Below, in pieces: positions 10,961 through 23,767 of a stretch of DNA of 64,000 bases (within the stretch, counting starts at the first letter, position 1; the number at the start of each line of letters is the position of its first letter). This stretch comes from Magicicada septendecula (lineage: Eukaryota; Arthropoda; Insecta; Hemiptera; Cicadidae). Made by a program: the position numbers and the translations under genes. The stretch covers positions 432,901,958-432,965,957 of the forward strand of contig CM068372.1 in assembly GCA_034769895.1 (NCBI GenBank), given 5' to 3'. The notes under the pieces were generated by a model, which was given only the letters and a program-made list of their open reading frames with translations, searched no databases and was not told the DNA's origin.

Positions 10961-13731
10961 ATGTCTGTACATAAAACTAAGAAACTGAGACACTTGAAAG
11001 ATATACTTAATAGACTCACGCAGTCACTAGTCTGTGTGTCAGTAAATTATGGAGATGAGTAAATGAAATGAATCAATATTAATAATATGATACTAATTAT
11101 CTAAATACCATGTTCATTTGATTACTGTCTCACTTTGATGTAATTTAACAAATGTAAGCCTACCCGCTTGCGCGCGCGCGCGCGCGCGCGCGTGTGTTCT
11201 CTGTGACATACGTGTTTTCTTAAGTCATATTTTACTCTCTAACATTTGTTATTCATTTGTATCTCTCACACACACTAATGTGTACTTACATTCTGTCACT
11301 AAAACAGACGTAGGCCTATTTTGAAACAACTAGCGGTATATTGAATTAGGCCTACCGATTTTCAGTCAAAGGACCGAATACTTTCATACAAGCCTTAATT
11401 GTTTTAGAGAAAATATCTCTACCTACATCACATTGGTGCCTATTAAGCAGGAAATATTCATATTCGCTGGTACTATAACAATTCGCAGCTTGATTATTTA
11501 AGCTGTACTTAAACACATGTGACTTATTTAATAATTACAATCAGGTGAATCACAAAAATTGTAATTGAAAACAGTAGGGGAACTTCTTTACAACTGTAAT
11601 ATAACAAAAGTGTAGAACATTAAAATTTATCACTCCATAGGGCATAATATTTTGTCAAAAAATGTAACTGTCAACGTTCCTGCAGAAAATGCCGTCATGG
11701 AGTTACTAAGCTTCCCCACACGATGTTGAAACATCGGTTAATCGTTATATGGTCACATGCTGATAAAGTTGTGTTGTGTTTTCGAGCCAAACCACGCACA
11801 GTATTTTCATAAATAGGAGAAGTTTGCATAATGCAGCGTCATGCTTCCATGAAATGGGTTTGGACTAACAAAATTATATAAATAAAAAATAACTTAATAC
11901 ATTAAGCCCAATCTTACCTAGTTGATTCTTTGCAACAATATTCTCAATACTGGAACTACGCCTATATCTTACAGGACACTTTGTAGCAACATTAAAACAG
12001 CCAATTACATTCAGAGACAGTTACCCAGGTATACTTAATAAGGAAAAAATGAGGACTAAACTGAACACACCAAAATAGCAATTCAAATTACAATTAAAGT
12101 TTATGGTATGCTGCCCAAAATGTGTAATAACGGTTTCTTATGTGGCAATTTCGGTTTCGTTAACGGTTTCTAAGTGAGTAGCATTTAGAAAGAAAAATTA
12201 AAATCGAGTGAGCCTCAAATTCTTTAAGTCGTGATAACATAATATTAAATTCTCAACAAACAATCCCATCCGTCTTTGTTTCGTGTATTTGTTGCATTTT
12301 TCACCGGATGATCAAGGGTGTTTACCGAATTACAGTATGGAAATGTTACTTCTGACCATCAGATATAAAAGACTTTAAGCCATGTTATAAGGCGCTCGTG
12401 TACGTGTGTTTTAAAGTAGTGACTTAAAATAATTCAGAGAAAGTAAATTTCAAATTTGTTATCGATAATATTTCATTAAACATAAGTGCAATAAATTTAT
12501 ATCATGAGCAATTCTACATTTGAAATTTAAAACATCCTATTTCAAAATCTGATGAGAGATTAAATTGCATTTGGTAGTTTTACACTTTTGAAAAATATAA
12601 ACTAGTTGTTTTAACCTCTTAGTTAATATGTTTCACTAAGTGCCAATTGAGACGTAAATTAAAGCAGACAAAAAATTTATTGTAGTCCATTAGAATTAAG
12701 GGTGCCGGATAATTTGTACATTTGAATTACTTTGTCGTCAGTGCGCACGCGCGTGTGTGTCCAAGTTGTAGCGAATATGCGTTGAGTGTTATAGAACATT
12801 TCTTTAACACGTGAGCCCTGAGCAATTGTAGGAGCGAACACGTGACCACCTCTGCACGAAGCACGAAACCTGTGCTCCTACACTACGTATTATAATGGCA
12901 AAATATGCCACACGGAACTCAAAAAAATGTATGCAGAAGTATAAAAAATTAAGTCATAAATACGAAATATTAGAAATGTTATATTGCATTATTATACACT
13001 AACCTTAGAAATAATCCGAAGGTGTAATATATACACCTGGTCCAAACAGATGGTTATAAAAACAGTTTTGTAGCACTGAATATGAATGATAAATAACTGC
13101 ACAAAATATGGCTTCGGATCGTATGGGTATTAAGAAAATTGATAGCACGTAGTTATCAACTGGAAACAACACAATCGTTACAAAACCCGTTAAAAATATA
13201 ATAATTGGAAACACTAAGAACAAAATATTATATTCTATACTATACAAAGTATTATAAAAAGTACAAAAGGTTTTTGCAATTTTCATTTTGGAATACAAGT
13301 TTTAGTGCATACAGTCTAATTTGAGTCAGAAATTCTGAATCTCGGCTCTAGACACGGTTCTGAATGTAGTTGTATTGACAACTGAATAATAGAATACATA
13401 CAATGGCTCCTTCGTTAATGTTCTGTGTTCTATGTCTGCGTGCACCATACTTTTAATGGGCTGTCCCGGCGGCGACAATGAATTTTTGAAGACTTGTGTA
13501 AACAGTATCAGGGTGTACTGCAAAGAATGACGGTGACAGAACATCCTCAACACACGTGTACTTGTCAAAGGGCACTTTTAGTAGTCCAAAAATAACTGTA
13601 TACCATCATGGTTTGGAGAAGGGCATGATTATAGATTGCACACAATCTACTATTCAGATTTTGTAACAACTGCGTTAAAGTAAATATATTTATATTTTGT
13701 TTTATTTGGTGTTCTGCCCTAAGGCAGGTCT
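10961..13731. other. Non-coding stretch with a CG/GT microsatellite
   Basis: (CG)n followed by a short GT run lies at about 11,169-11,197. The rest is AT-rich with no recognised gene. The open frames at 13,005-13,298, 13,326-13,568 and 13,565-13,753 on the minus strand are anonymous. Confidence 0.5.
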
Positions 13732-14695
13732 TCAGATGGTAAAAGCTCTCCAAGCTGTCTTATCGCATGCCAATCTTTTCGTTTCTTCGTAACACCCTCT
13801 GATTTTAATGCTACCTATTAACTTCATTCTTCTACGCCCTCTTCTTTTTTCCCCTTTTATGACACCCTCCATGGCAGCTGTAATCAAGCAGTGTCTTCTT
13901 AAACAATGACCTAACCAATTCCTTTTTCTGTTTTCTATTACGTTCAGGATTCGTTTCTCTTCCCCTATTCTTCTTAAAACTTCATCATTCGTTACTTTAT
14001 CAACCCACCTCACTTTTTCCATTACTCGCCAAACCCACATCTCAAATGCTTCTAATCTTTTCTAATCTTCCTTCCTTAGTGTCCGCGTCTCAGCAGCATA
14101 TACAGCATATAAAGCAACCCTCCACACATAACCATTTGGCCAACCTTTTTCTTAAATTCTTATTAATTTTGCCACACATGAGCCTTTTCTTCCCGATAAA
14201 TGCCTCTTCCGCTATAGCAATTCTTGCTCAAATTTCACGAGTGCAGGATATATTATCTTCACTTATCAAGCTTTCAAGATATTTAAATAACTCCACCTGT
14301 TGTATTTTGTCTTGCCCTATGTGTGCCCTTTTTTCTCCTCTACTAATCACCATACACTTAGTTTTTTCCTTATTAATCCTCATTACATACTCCTCGCATA
14401 CTAAATTCAAGTCTTTTATCATTTCATTCATTGTCTCTTCCTTTCCTGCTAAAACAGCTATGTCATCAGCAAACCTTATACATCAATTCTTTTTCCACCG
14501 AGATTCACACCTCTTTCTGCCAACCACTACCTAATCAAGTCATCAAGATATATGATAAATAAATTTGATGACATACAGCAGCCTTTCCTTACTCCTCTTC
14601 CAATCTTAATTCCTCCTTAATTCTCCTTTCCGATTTGCATACTCACTTTCTGTCCAATGTACAGATTACGAATTAACCGTCTCTGTAAAATTTAC
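13732..14695 (-). pseudogene. Non-LTR retrotransposon (RTE-like) RT C-terminal fossil
   Basis: Read right to left on the minus strand: RNLYIGQ, then IGRGVRKGCC and LFIIYLDDLI (RT palm region before the catalytic box), then MNEMIKDLNLVCEEYVMRIN and KTKCMVISRG followed by FKYLESLISEDN (RT motif D/E region). After a break come RKRNWLGHCLRRH and KGEKRRGRRRMKLIG, the C-terminal tail. The F-ADD catalytic box area (around 14,455-14,480) is damaged. Several frame changes and stops separate the blocks. The order fits the endonuclease-reverse-transcriptase LINEs common in insects. It differs from the LINE fragments at 35.4 and 45.2 kb, so it is a separate family. Confidence 0.8.
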
Positions 14696-15253
14696 AGACC
14701 TATTTATATTTATAAAAGTATCTCAAAAATTCTGATAAACTTCACACGGAATACAGCAAATGAAAAACTACGAAGACGGTACAGTAGTTGTTAAAAACGT
14801 ATGATAATTTAAGATTCCTGGAAGAATATTTTAATTTAATTTTATTTTAATTGAATATTATTTGAGCGTGTTCTAAAACGAGGGAGGTGTCAACATGAAA
14901 GGTTCTGTAGGAATACCAAAAGCAGTCGAGAATGAAGTAAACAAACTTTGTGTTCTGTCATAAAGGTTTTATTTCAGGTGTTGTAGCAGTTATAGGAGTT
15001 GTCTAATAAGTTGCGGATTTTCGGGAAACCTTTTCCCTAAAAAGTCTGTATTAATAAAGTAGAAACTTTTTCATGTACTCTACTGCCGCAGCAATTTCAA
15101 TACATTGAATGATTTGCTGAATTTGTTGCCCGCACAGATTTCCTCATTTCAAAACCTACAATCTGCACATTTGTAACTTAAATGTACATCTTTAACAGAC
15201 TCTCAGGAATAAAATATTTCAAAATAAAAGCAAAAATTAACAGTCAATATAAA
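14696..15253. other. Unassigned stretch
   Basis: No gene recognised. TAATAAGTTGCGGATTTT at ~15,010 vaguely resembles a mariner terminus, but no transposase or partner end is visible. Confidence 0.4.
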
Positions 15254-15372
15254 TTTTTCAGTGTAGGCTTAGTGAGGATCGGTCAGACATATAACACAAA
15301 TCTTTAACTTATTTGTGTCAACGTTTCGACAATGTTTGTTGTCACATCAGGACCTGTGTATGAATACAAAAT
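15254..15372 (-). repeat. Dispersed repeat with hammerhead-like motif (family 4, copy a)
   Basis: This aligns with 25,394-25,510 over about 115 bp: CAGTG(T/A)AGG, GATCGGTCA, TTTGTGTC, CGTTTCGACAATGTTT and CATCAGGAC occur in the same order and spacing. On the minus strand the fold at 15,317-15,353 has GUC, CUGAUG with the next A missing, U, GACAA-loop-UUGUC, GAA, ACGU, U, GAC. Loss of the core A should inactivate it. A GT-rich microsatellite follows at 15,411-15,460. Confidence 0.6.
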
Positions 15373-15703
15373 AAATGTCAAACACAACAGAACAATTATT
15401 TGGGTGAACGTGTTTGTGTATGTGAGTGTGTGTGTATGCGCACACGCGTGTGCGTGCGTATGTATGTATCATTGTATATGTGAAGGCATTGAGGTAGTTT
15501 GTTTATATCTTCAAATTTTTTCTTCAAGAAAACGAGAAAATTATAATGCCACAGAACTTATTTATACACTATTACAATTTAAATTACTATAATTATGTAA
15601 TGATATTTTTAATTAATTATAAAAACAATAATCAACAATTAGATATTAGATTGGTACACAAAACGTTTATACATATAGCAGTCAACATATCGATGGCTTA
15701 GAA

Positions 15704-16346
15704 TGAAAACCTAGTATCTCCAATTTTTTCCAAAAATTAGATATTGGCACGTTTAAATAGAAAACCTCGTATCTCACACTTCTAAGTGGTCAGAAATGCA
15801 TAGTTTGATTTGTGGTGCCATCTATTGAGCAAAAAACAAACCACGTATATTTTTAGGCAGCCATTTTAGTGAGAAGACCTCGTACAATCTGTGAGTTTAC
15901 AACAGCTTTTAATCACGTATTTTCAACTGATGGTGTCAGATTTTACAACATAAACACTCTAACTAGTTAAGTAAGTTTATTTTTATTTATATTAACAATA
16001 GCAATATTGTTGTATAGTGTATATTTGTAGGTAAATTAACTGTTTTTAAACATTACAGTAACAATGAAAACCTGGTAAGTAGGTTATGTTAGTACACGAG
16101 TTTGCATGAAAACCTCGTACAACACACTTACAAGGTTTTCACACTTAATCACAATGGTTACAATCCTCCCGTTGGTTTTGTAGTACACATAAAAAGGTTT
16201 TCAGTGATATATTTTCTAGGCTCTCAAACCCTAACTTATTCTTAGATAATCCTATGATCAATTGAAATGACACTTAATCTTATTTATTAATTCTACAGAA
16301 AATGCTTGTTATTGTTCCAAACAAGAAGAATTTTTGTCTGTAGAAC
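15704..16346. promoter_or_regulatory. Upstream region with repeated GAAAACCTCGTA-like motif
   Basis: Variants of GAAAACCTCGTA occur in direct orientation at 15,705, 15,760, 15,873, 16,066 and 16,108. Shorter inverted matches (AAGGTTTTCA) lie at ~16,131 and ~16,193. A similar motif reappears beyond the gene, at 19,496 (GAAAAGCTCGTAAG). Repeated subterminal motifs of this kind are typical transposase-binding regions. I could not define terminal inverted repeats or a target-site duplication. Confidence 0.4.
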
Positions 16347-19080
16347 ATGCATTCAAGAGGTAGTCTGCTTGTAAAACTAGCACTTCAAACAAAAGATGTC
16401 ATTGACAAAGATGTTCTAACTCAAGGCAGCAGCTGCTTAAATAAAGGTACTCTTATTTTTATTCTTAAAAAAGGTTTTATTCTTAAAATAGGTTGTAATC
16501 TGTTCACTGTAGTTAGTATTTAGTTATTTTTTCACGGCTTGTTAATTAACTTGTTTGTAAAGCTTCTAGTTTTTTTCTCATGAATGACTGCTAGTAACGA
16601 ATTATTTATTTGATGGATTTAAAAATTCTGTTTGGGCGAGATATTTAATTTAATGAAAAATACTGAACAATAATATTAAAAAAAACACAACAACACGCAC
16701 ACAAGTGAATTAATAATTTAAAAGCTCTACAAGTATGTGCATTTTTAGGAGATGGTGACCAGTTGTTCTATACAGAAAATCCAGAGAGCACTGTTACAGA
16801 AACCGGCTTAAAATACACAGATGAAACGAGTGATAAATTTTCTCAAATGGGTTTGCAAGACTTTATCCTAGCTCCGAGCGGAGAAGAAAATGTTTATATT
16901 TTAGAGCCAATTACAGCAACTTCAGAAAAAAATGTATCTACACTCAGTGAAAATATAATGCTAGATGAAGGAAATATTATTCCGCAGCCTGTGGTGATGG
17001 AGGAAAACGAGTGGTTACCTGACTTAAACATTACTTATAATGTAGACTTAGAATCTATTACTAAAAAAAGGTTACTAGATGATATCGATACGGGTAGTTT
17101 GACAAGTAACCCTACAGTAAAAGACAACACTGAAGAAAATAATGATAAAGCGTCCCTAATTGAAAACGGAGGAAGTGAACAACACGGATATGATAAGTTG
17201 ACTGATTATGAAGAGGTAGTTAGAAGTGACAAAAGTCAACAAATTGCAGAGTATGATGAAGTTCAAATAAGTAAAGATAGTGGGCCAGAGGAAGAAGGCA
17301 GTGAAGAAAATAACCACAGCAGGGAAGTAACTGGGAAAAGAAAAAGAAGTAAGAGAGGAAAAGCCGCAAGGATTCATGGACAGCACAGAAGAACCAAATG
17401 AAAAGACTGAAGGGAGAAGAGTACTTAGGGAGGAGAAAAAATGAGGAAGGGCAAACTGTTTTTGATGTAAAAAGGGATAAAAGAGAAGTGAAACCTCGAT
17501 GCCTGTGCAGTACTGAAAAGAAAACTGTACTCCAGTGCTACAGAGTTACAGAAGAGATGAGGGAAAAAATGTTTAGAAATTTCTGGAATTTGACTTGGGG
17601 AGAGAGAAAGATTTAGTGCAACTGCTAGTTGACAGAAGGTCTGTGCTCCGGAGAAGAGTTGAAAGTAGAAATTCTCGCCGTAAGGGGTCTTTATTTTATT
17701 ATTTAAATGTTGATACTAAAGAAAAAGTAAGAGTATGCAAAACAATGTTTTTAAATACACTTTCTATTGGAGAATGGATGGTTTTCAGCTGGGTGTCTAA
17801 TTTTGAAACTACTCAAGAACAAGGAAAGATAAATGAGAACACAAGAAAAAACATCAGTAATAACCAAAAAAAATTTAAGTGACGAGAAGAGATTTGTTAG
17901 AACTTTTTTTGATAGCCTCCCAAAACTGGAATCACACTATTGCAGGAAAGATACAAATAAATTATATTTTGAGCAAAGATGGAATTCGAAAGCAGAACTG
18001 TATAGATTATATCAGTCCTACAGCAAGTGACAGAACAAAGAGTATCTCATTTCATCCATTTCACATTTTATTCAGTGTTTGATGAATGTAATCTTGGTAT
18101 ATTTTCACCAAAGAAAGACCAATGTGATGTTTGCTGCACTTACAATATGGGAAACTTGGACCGAGAACAGTATAATTCCCACATAAGTAGAAAAGAAGAA
18201 GCTAGAAACCAAAAAAAATATGACAAAGAAAATTTAAATGATATAAAAACAGCTATATTTACTATGGATCTTCAAGCAGTTCTTCTGAGTGGGTCCTTAA
18301 ATGCGTCTGCATTGTATTATCGAACTAAGTTAAAAGTTCACAATTTTACTTCTTACAATCTGAAAAATGATGATGCCTACTGTTATTTGTGGGATGAAAC
18401 CGAAGGAGGAGTTAATGCAGATGAATTTGCTAGTATTATCTTTAATTTTATTTTAACTGAAGTAGACAGAAATTTTTTTGATCATGTAATTTTTTACAGT
18501 GATGGATGCACATCACAGAACAGGAATAGCATCATGTCTAATGCACTTCTTCTTGCATCATTTAAAACAGGCTTGACAATATCTCAAAAATTTCTAGAGA
18601 AAGGAGACACCCAAATGGAGTGCGACTCCATTCACAGTACAATTGAGAAGAAGCTACGAAATCGTGAAATCTACTCACCAGCAGGGTACTTAGAAGTGTG
18701 TCGCACAGCTCTGATAAATAAAAATCCATACAAGGTGCAGTACCTGCGGCACGACTTTTTTAAGAAATATAGCAACTTACAGCCCATATCATCAATTCGA
18801 CCTGGTATTAGAAAAGGAGATTCAGTGGTTACTAATCTTAAATGGATACAGTATAAACCGGAATTCTCACTAAACATTAAACTTAATTTTTCTGACGAAT
18901 TTTCTACTCTTCCTAGACGGATTAAAATACCATCAGATGGGATCGTTTTAGAGGCATTGTATCATTCAAAAATTCCGCTTCAAGCATCTCCAGGAACTGA
19001 AATCAGTGTTGCCCAAAGATGTTCATTCTTATTATGACAAAATGCCACACTATTCTGTGAACAAAATTTGTAAAAGGTGA
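16347..19080 (+). pseudogene. DUF7869-like putative DDE transposase, frameshifted
   Basis: Exon 1 (16,347-16,446) starts MHSRGSLLVK and ends at a GT donor. It joins in phase to 16,749 after a TTTTTAG acceptor. The N-terminal ~210 residues are acidic and end in a basic KRKRSKRGK stretch. Next come a Cys-containing block (PRCLCSTEKKTV), the RNFWNL segment, FFDSLPKLESHYCRKD and SPKKDQCDVC (possible metal-binding Cys). The catalytic-looking core follows: FTMDLQAVL (first D), then YLWDETEGG, then FYSDGCTSQNRN (second D), then CDSIHSTIEKK (H and E). The end is LPKDVHSYYDKMPHYS. Frame breaks at about 17,395, 17,605, 17,850, 18,020 and 19,015 make it a pseudogene. This family of insect proteins with a DDE-like core is, I believe, transposon-derived, possibly Sola-like; that superfamily assignment is a guess. 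An AATAAA lies at 19,188. Confidence 0.75.
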
Positions 19081-21250
19081 TAACTGCTCATGTATTCGGG
19101 ATGTTTCAGTATGTTAAACCATGAACGCTTAACATTTTTGTAAAATGTATTTAGCTTAATAATATTAAGTGTTATGTATTTCAGCTCAATAAAATATTTT
19201 TATCATTCAGGTTGTGTTTGATTCTTAATGCCACCTAGGCAAAGTACATTACAACATTTTCTTACATTATTGAAGATGGTGGTTACATTTTTGATTTTAT
19301 AACTTGAGGGTACCTCAAGGAATTCCTAAATTTTATTTACAACTGTCTGGTCATTAAAACTAATTAAATTATATAAGTACGAATTACCAAATCTGTTGTA
19401 AAACACATTACATCATTGAAATTATAAATGAGAAAACCATGTGTATGTCTAAATTAATAACAAAGAAAAATACGTATCTCACGACCTGTAAGTATGAAAA
19501 GCTCGTAAGTCCTATAAAAATATTTATTTCATATAATTACTTGTTAAAACTCTGTTTAATAACTCAAAACATCATAACTTGTAAGTAAACTAACTAGTTA
19601 CTTAGTTATTACGTTTCTTCCCTCACAAAACATCTGGCTTATTTTCCATATAAGAACCATGTACTTTTGCTTTGTTATTAAAACTTTAGACCCAAATATA
19701 CTTGATTATTTTTTTCAACTAAAGTAACCATCAATAAATATATTATTATTAATTGATTACCCCTTTCTAAAAATTTGACCATGGTATATTTTTGTTCCAC
19801 TAAATTAGATCAACTTCCGTTTCACATATGAGTTGTCACTTGGGTTAAGTAAAGTATTATTAAATAGAATTTGAAATTGCGAAATTTGTAAACAAGCTAA
19901 AGCAATTTAGTAAAGCTACTCTTGCAAATAATCGTGGTAAAATAATATAAATGCAAACACTAGGTCTTATAAGGAAAAGAGGTTAAAGGTTTCATTGTAA
20001 AAGAAATTTAATACCTCCGTTTGCTTTATCTAAATTCCACAAACAAAGTTTCATTAGACTACGATGAAAGGACTACATTTTTATGTAATAGAACTTTTTT
20101 AGTTATAAAACTAATTTTGTGAAATTTACAACTAAAAATTTAAATAACTGGAATTTTAAAATGTTTAAGATGACATTTTGGTTAGTTTTGTGGTTATACC
20201 AAATAGAAAGCACTCTGTGTATGACGACTTTCAAATCTACATCTCATTTAGTTCGGCAGTAATTAATAACAAAAACACGCATAGAGACAAAGAAAGAAGC
20301 ATTCTAATCATGATGTGTATCAGTTTTTCCTTCAATTTAATGAGTAGAATCATTTCTCAAACATTTTGCAGTCTTTTGAGTTTTGGAGTCTTTCGGGAAT
20401 ATGTGTGCAAGCAACGATATAGGTAGAAGATATAATTATAATTTTTTTTAACAGTAAAATAAGTAAATAAAAGTTCCTCATAAAAGGTAATAGGACGATG
20501 CACAGTATTCCTGTGTTATATACTGAATCACCCCTTGAAATGAATTCTAAAATCATCTGTTAAATTTAAATATGTTTTTAGCAAGGGACTTATCGAAATG
20601 TCAAAAACATTCAAATTCTGATTTAACGAGAATTGTGTTCCCAGGAATTGTTTTAGTTCTAGTTTTGTTGAGCACATTTATTTGCTGGCTTAAATCCTTT
20701 AGGGTTCCTTTCTCATTAAAAAGTTTATATTTATAGTCTTTACAGTATATTGCTAGAGACATTTAATTTGCAAAACTGACTGTTTACTAAACTCTGTTTC
20801 ACACATCAGTTTACACATGGTGTAAGTTTTAGTTATTACAGTATAAACATTCACGATATGTACTAGAATCGACAAAGGTATTAATCCCTTATTGCCACAT
20901 AACTGCATGTTTGTAATTTAAATCAATACTTACAAGAAAATATCAAATTCCACACCTATTTTAAATAAAAATAATTTCACACTAATTAGAAAACATTAGT
21001 TAATATAAACTTTCTCTTAAACTTTGTACCTGGTCATTGTGACTTTGTGTACATACTTGTATACACATAATAAAGTGAACCTACTGTAAAATATATTATC
21101 AGTGTTTTCTTTAAAAGTACACAGATTCTTTAGACATTTTATATGAATGGTATAAATTTTCATTGGAGTAAAACATCGTTGAATTCACAAAAACGAATTA
21201 TAAAAAAAAAAAAAATCACCACCTATATTTGGCCGTGATACATTATTAAG
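19081..21250. other. AT-rich stretch, possible 3' part of the transposon
   Basis: It begins with the probable 3' UTR (AATAAA at 19,188) and contains the GAAAAGCTCGTAAG motif at 19,496. Beyond ~19,700 I recognise nothing. Open frames at 20,178-20,426 and 20,350-20,556 are anonymous. Confidence 0.4.
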
Positions 21251-21254
21251 AAGA

Positions 21255-21505
21255 TTATTATGTCAGTAGGTATGTCGCTTGGCTACCAACCGAGATGTCC
21301 GGGTTCGTTGCTCAGTTCACGATAAAATTAAGGCGTGTCTTATGGGCATCAGGGCGACTCATTTTTGGCAGTGAGCGAGTACCTTGAACAATATAGTGCG
21401 TTAGTAATGGGGTTAGACATTCCTTCTTTGAATGTCAAAAAGGACCTAACCGGCCCTACCTGTACTTACGAAACCTATCCGGTCTTCAATAAATTTTTTT
21501 GGTGG
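21255..21505 (+). mobile_element. tRNA-derived SINE
   Basis: A tRNA-like head has an A-box-like block around 21,284 (GTCGCTTGGCTACCAACCGA) and a B-box-like GGGTTCGTTGCTC at 21,301, at normal tRNA spacing. A ~180-bp unrelated body follows, ending in AATAAATTTTTTT. The head is too diverged for a functional tRNA. No other copy in the window was found to confirm its limits. Confidence 0.55.
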
Positions 21506-21942
21506 TGAAACCAAAATTATTTATTTGTTTTTATAAATAATGAATTATTATAGAACATAGTAAGTTAAGAATGTAAAATCACATATAATAACACATACGA
21601 ACAAAAACATGTGTCTCCTAACCATTATTTTATTTTTATTGAGAAAAATTATAATTCCTCAACGTGTGTTCACACATTTTGTAAAATTTAAATTTCTACT
21701 TCCCTCTGTTTCTTACCACTTTATTACTTATTTATATATTTTTTGTAAAACTTTATAAAAATAAATAACGTAAATTAGTACTTTAGAAAGATTAAGAGTT
21801 TCGAATGGAATTGTTTAATAAATGATTAATAGTAAACACAAATGATGAGAGAAATCAATTTTCTCTCGTGATTGAGGTCGTAATACAAAGACACTTGCGT
21901 CTTTAGAAGAGACAAAATGTTTGTTTGGATGTGAATCTGGGT

Positions 21943-22222
21943 GGAATTTAATTTGCAGTCGTCAGTTCGAGCACAACAAATGGCGGTTGCGGTAACGCCG
22001 CACACTCACACCGCTTTCCGCTTCCTCAGGCAACATTATTTGTGTTTCATTTGCTCTTTCATTTACACAAAAGTCTATATCTAATTAGAGACTGCCAGCT
22101 TCGATATTGACGCATTGACGGATACCGTTCAATTCAATGTTCGTCTTTGCTTCAAAGAAAAAATTCTTACTTTAATTTATCAATCAATGTAACGGAAGTT
22201 AGCCGCCTAGTCGACAGAGGTA
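21943..22222 (-). repeat. Dispersed element, inverted partner of 26,626-26,908
   Basis: GGAATTTAATTTGCAG, ACAACAAATGGCGGTTGCGG, TTTGTGTTTCATTTGCTC and GACAGAGGT are found reverse-complemented and in the same order in 26,626-26,908. Divergence is moderate with small indels. The rightmost ~40 bp has A-box-like (TTAGCCGCCTAGTCGA) and B-box-like (AGTTCAATTCTG) blocks, so a tRNA-related origin is possible. Confidence 0.7.
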
Positions 22223-22609
22223 ATATATTCCGTCTTTAGTTCAATTCTGATGTAAACAAACAGACGTGACACATCTGAAACGCTATTTGCTGCATGAATT
22301 AGTGGCGTGTCACACTTATAGGTATATTAATGCTCAGCGGTTGGCACTATTGAATGTTTTCGATCTCAGAAATGGTTATCGTTTTATTATGTAGGAAATA
22401 TAACCACGTGTGTTCTTTTGACTACAATAATAAATGCGAAAATGTCGTTAGTGAAGTACAAAACATCACAGTTTAAAAATATAATAGGATACAACAAAAT
22501 AATAACTTATAATTACTGTACGGAAAAGTTCGTGAGTGCCGAGCAGTGTGTCTTTTTTAGGTTAATTAATACTACACTTCTTAAAATTAAACACACAAAA
22601 ATAATGAGC

Positions 22610-22611
<2 letters not shown>

Positions 22612-22674
<63 letters not shown>
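22612..22674. repeat. (GA)n microsatellite
   Basis: About 31 uninterrupted AG units. Confidence 0.95.
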
Positions 22675-22677
<3 letters not shown>

Positions 22678-23575
22678 ATAGTCTATGGAAGAAGAGAAGG
22701 TTACTTTACTGTAAGCAGAGATATACGCATATTGTAGTAATGGGTTTCGCGTCTAACACAACACCTTGAAGCGTAGGCATCGATTGAGCGTATCACAACT
22801 GTAACATAGCAAATATTGTCACGTGCTTTCTGACTGTTTACTATGCATATAGATTTATGGAATCTTGGCAAAGAGATAAATAGTGAATCTCTAGAAACAC
22901 TCAGTCTTTTTTAAGATGGCGATTGTCTATTTGAGATGATAGCATGAATAAAAATGTCCCTTTCTGGTGATGACTACAACAGACAAGGCACAATACTTAT
23001 TTTAAGTTTTCCAAATTGTAGAAAAATTTTTGCGGAAATGTGAATTCATCCTAAACATAGCTAAGCTTTATTGCGTATCATGTAACTGTTGTTCATCTGA
23101 TTTGGTATACAAATCATCGAAAGCAATTTATTCATTGTAAAAACACCTTAATGCAGTTAACCACAGACTCGGTAATATGCGGGTATACTGAATAAAAATG
23201 TAACAAACGAGCTGCCATTGTTTATTTCCGTAGGTATTACTAATATCCCATCAAATCAAAAAAGTACAAGTGAGTCAGTACGTGGATGTGTTGGTGGATG
23301 CCAATTTATGCCATTCAAAACAGGTTAATAATTTTGAAGCCGATTTAAAAAGGGTTCTTTTGTTTCCTAATTTGCAATTTTAATTTGCAACACAGTGAAG
23401 TCACTCTCTTTTTGAGTGTGTAGTTTCTCTGAAAACCATTGACTGCTTATAACTGTATAGTAATTCGTACCGCCAAAGTCAAACCCTTTCTTTATAAAGT
23501 TTTCAACACTTTAGTACTCAATACCACACGTATTTTCATTTTTCGCTTATATTTTGTAGCCTACACTTAAATATT
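22675..23575. other. Unassigned stretch
   Basis: No recognised gene, repeat or RNA. Confidence 0.5.
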
Positions 23576-23728
23576 GTAGACTTATACACTACAAAGTTTG
23601 TAGACTTATACACTACAAAAGTTTGTAGACTTATACACTACAAACGTTTGTAGACTTATACACTACAAAAGTTTGTAGACTTATACACTACAAAAGTTTG
23701 TAGACTTATACACGCACGCACACGCGCA

Positions 23729-23764
<36 letters not shown>
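23576..23764. repeat. 25-bp minisatellite running into a (CA)n tract
   Basis: There are five units of GTAGACTTATACACTACAAA plus AGTTT (24-25 bp; one unit lacks an A and one has CGTTT), then a partial sixth unit. The partial unit breaks at TATACAC and continues directly as CGCACGCACACGCGCACG and a pure CA tract to 23,764. Confidence 0.95.

Positions 23765-23767
<3 letters not shown>

Noticed and set aside
14990..15120. Possible mariner terminus (TAATAAGTTGCGGATTTT)
   Set aside because: Weak similarity, no partner inverted repeat and no transposase remnant nearby.
17156..17386. Minus-strand open frame inside the transposase exon
   Set aside because: Antisense shadow of the acidic N-terminal region of the transposase.
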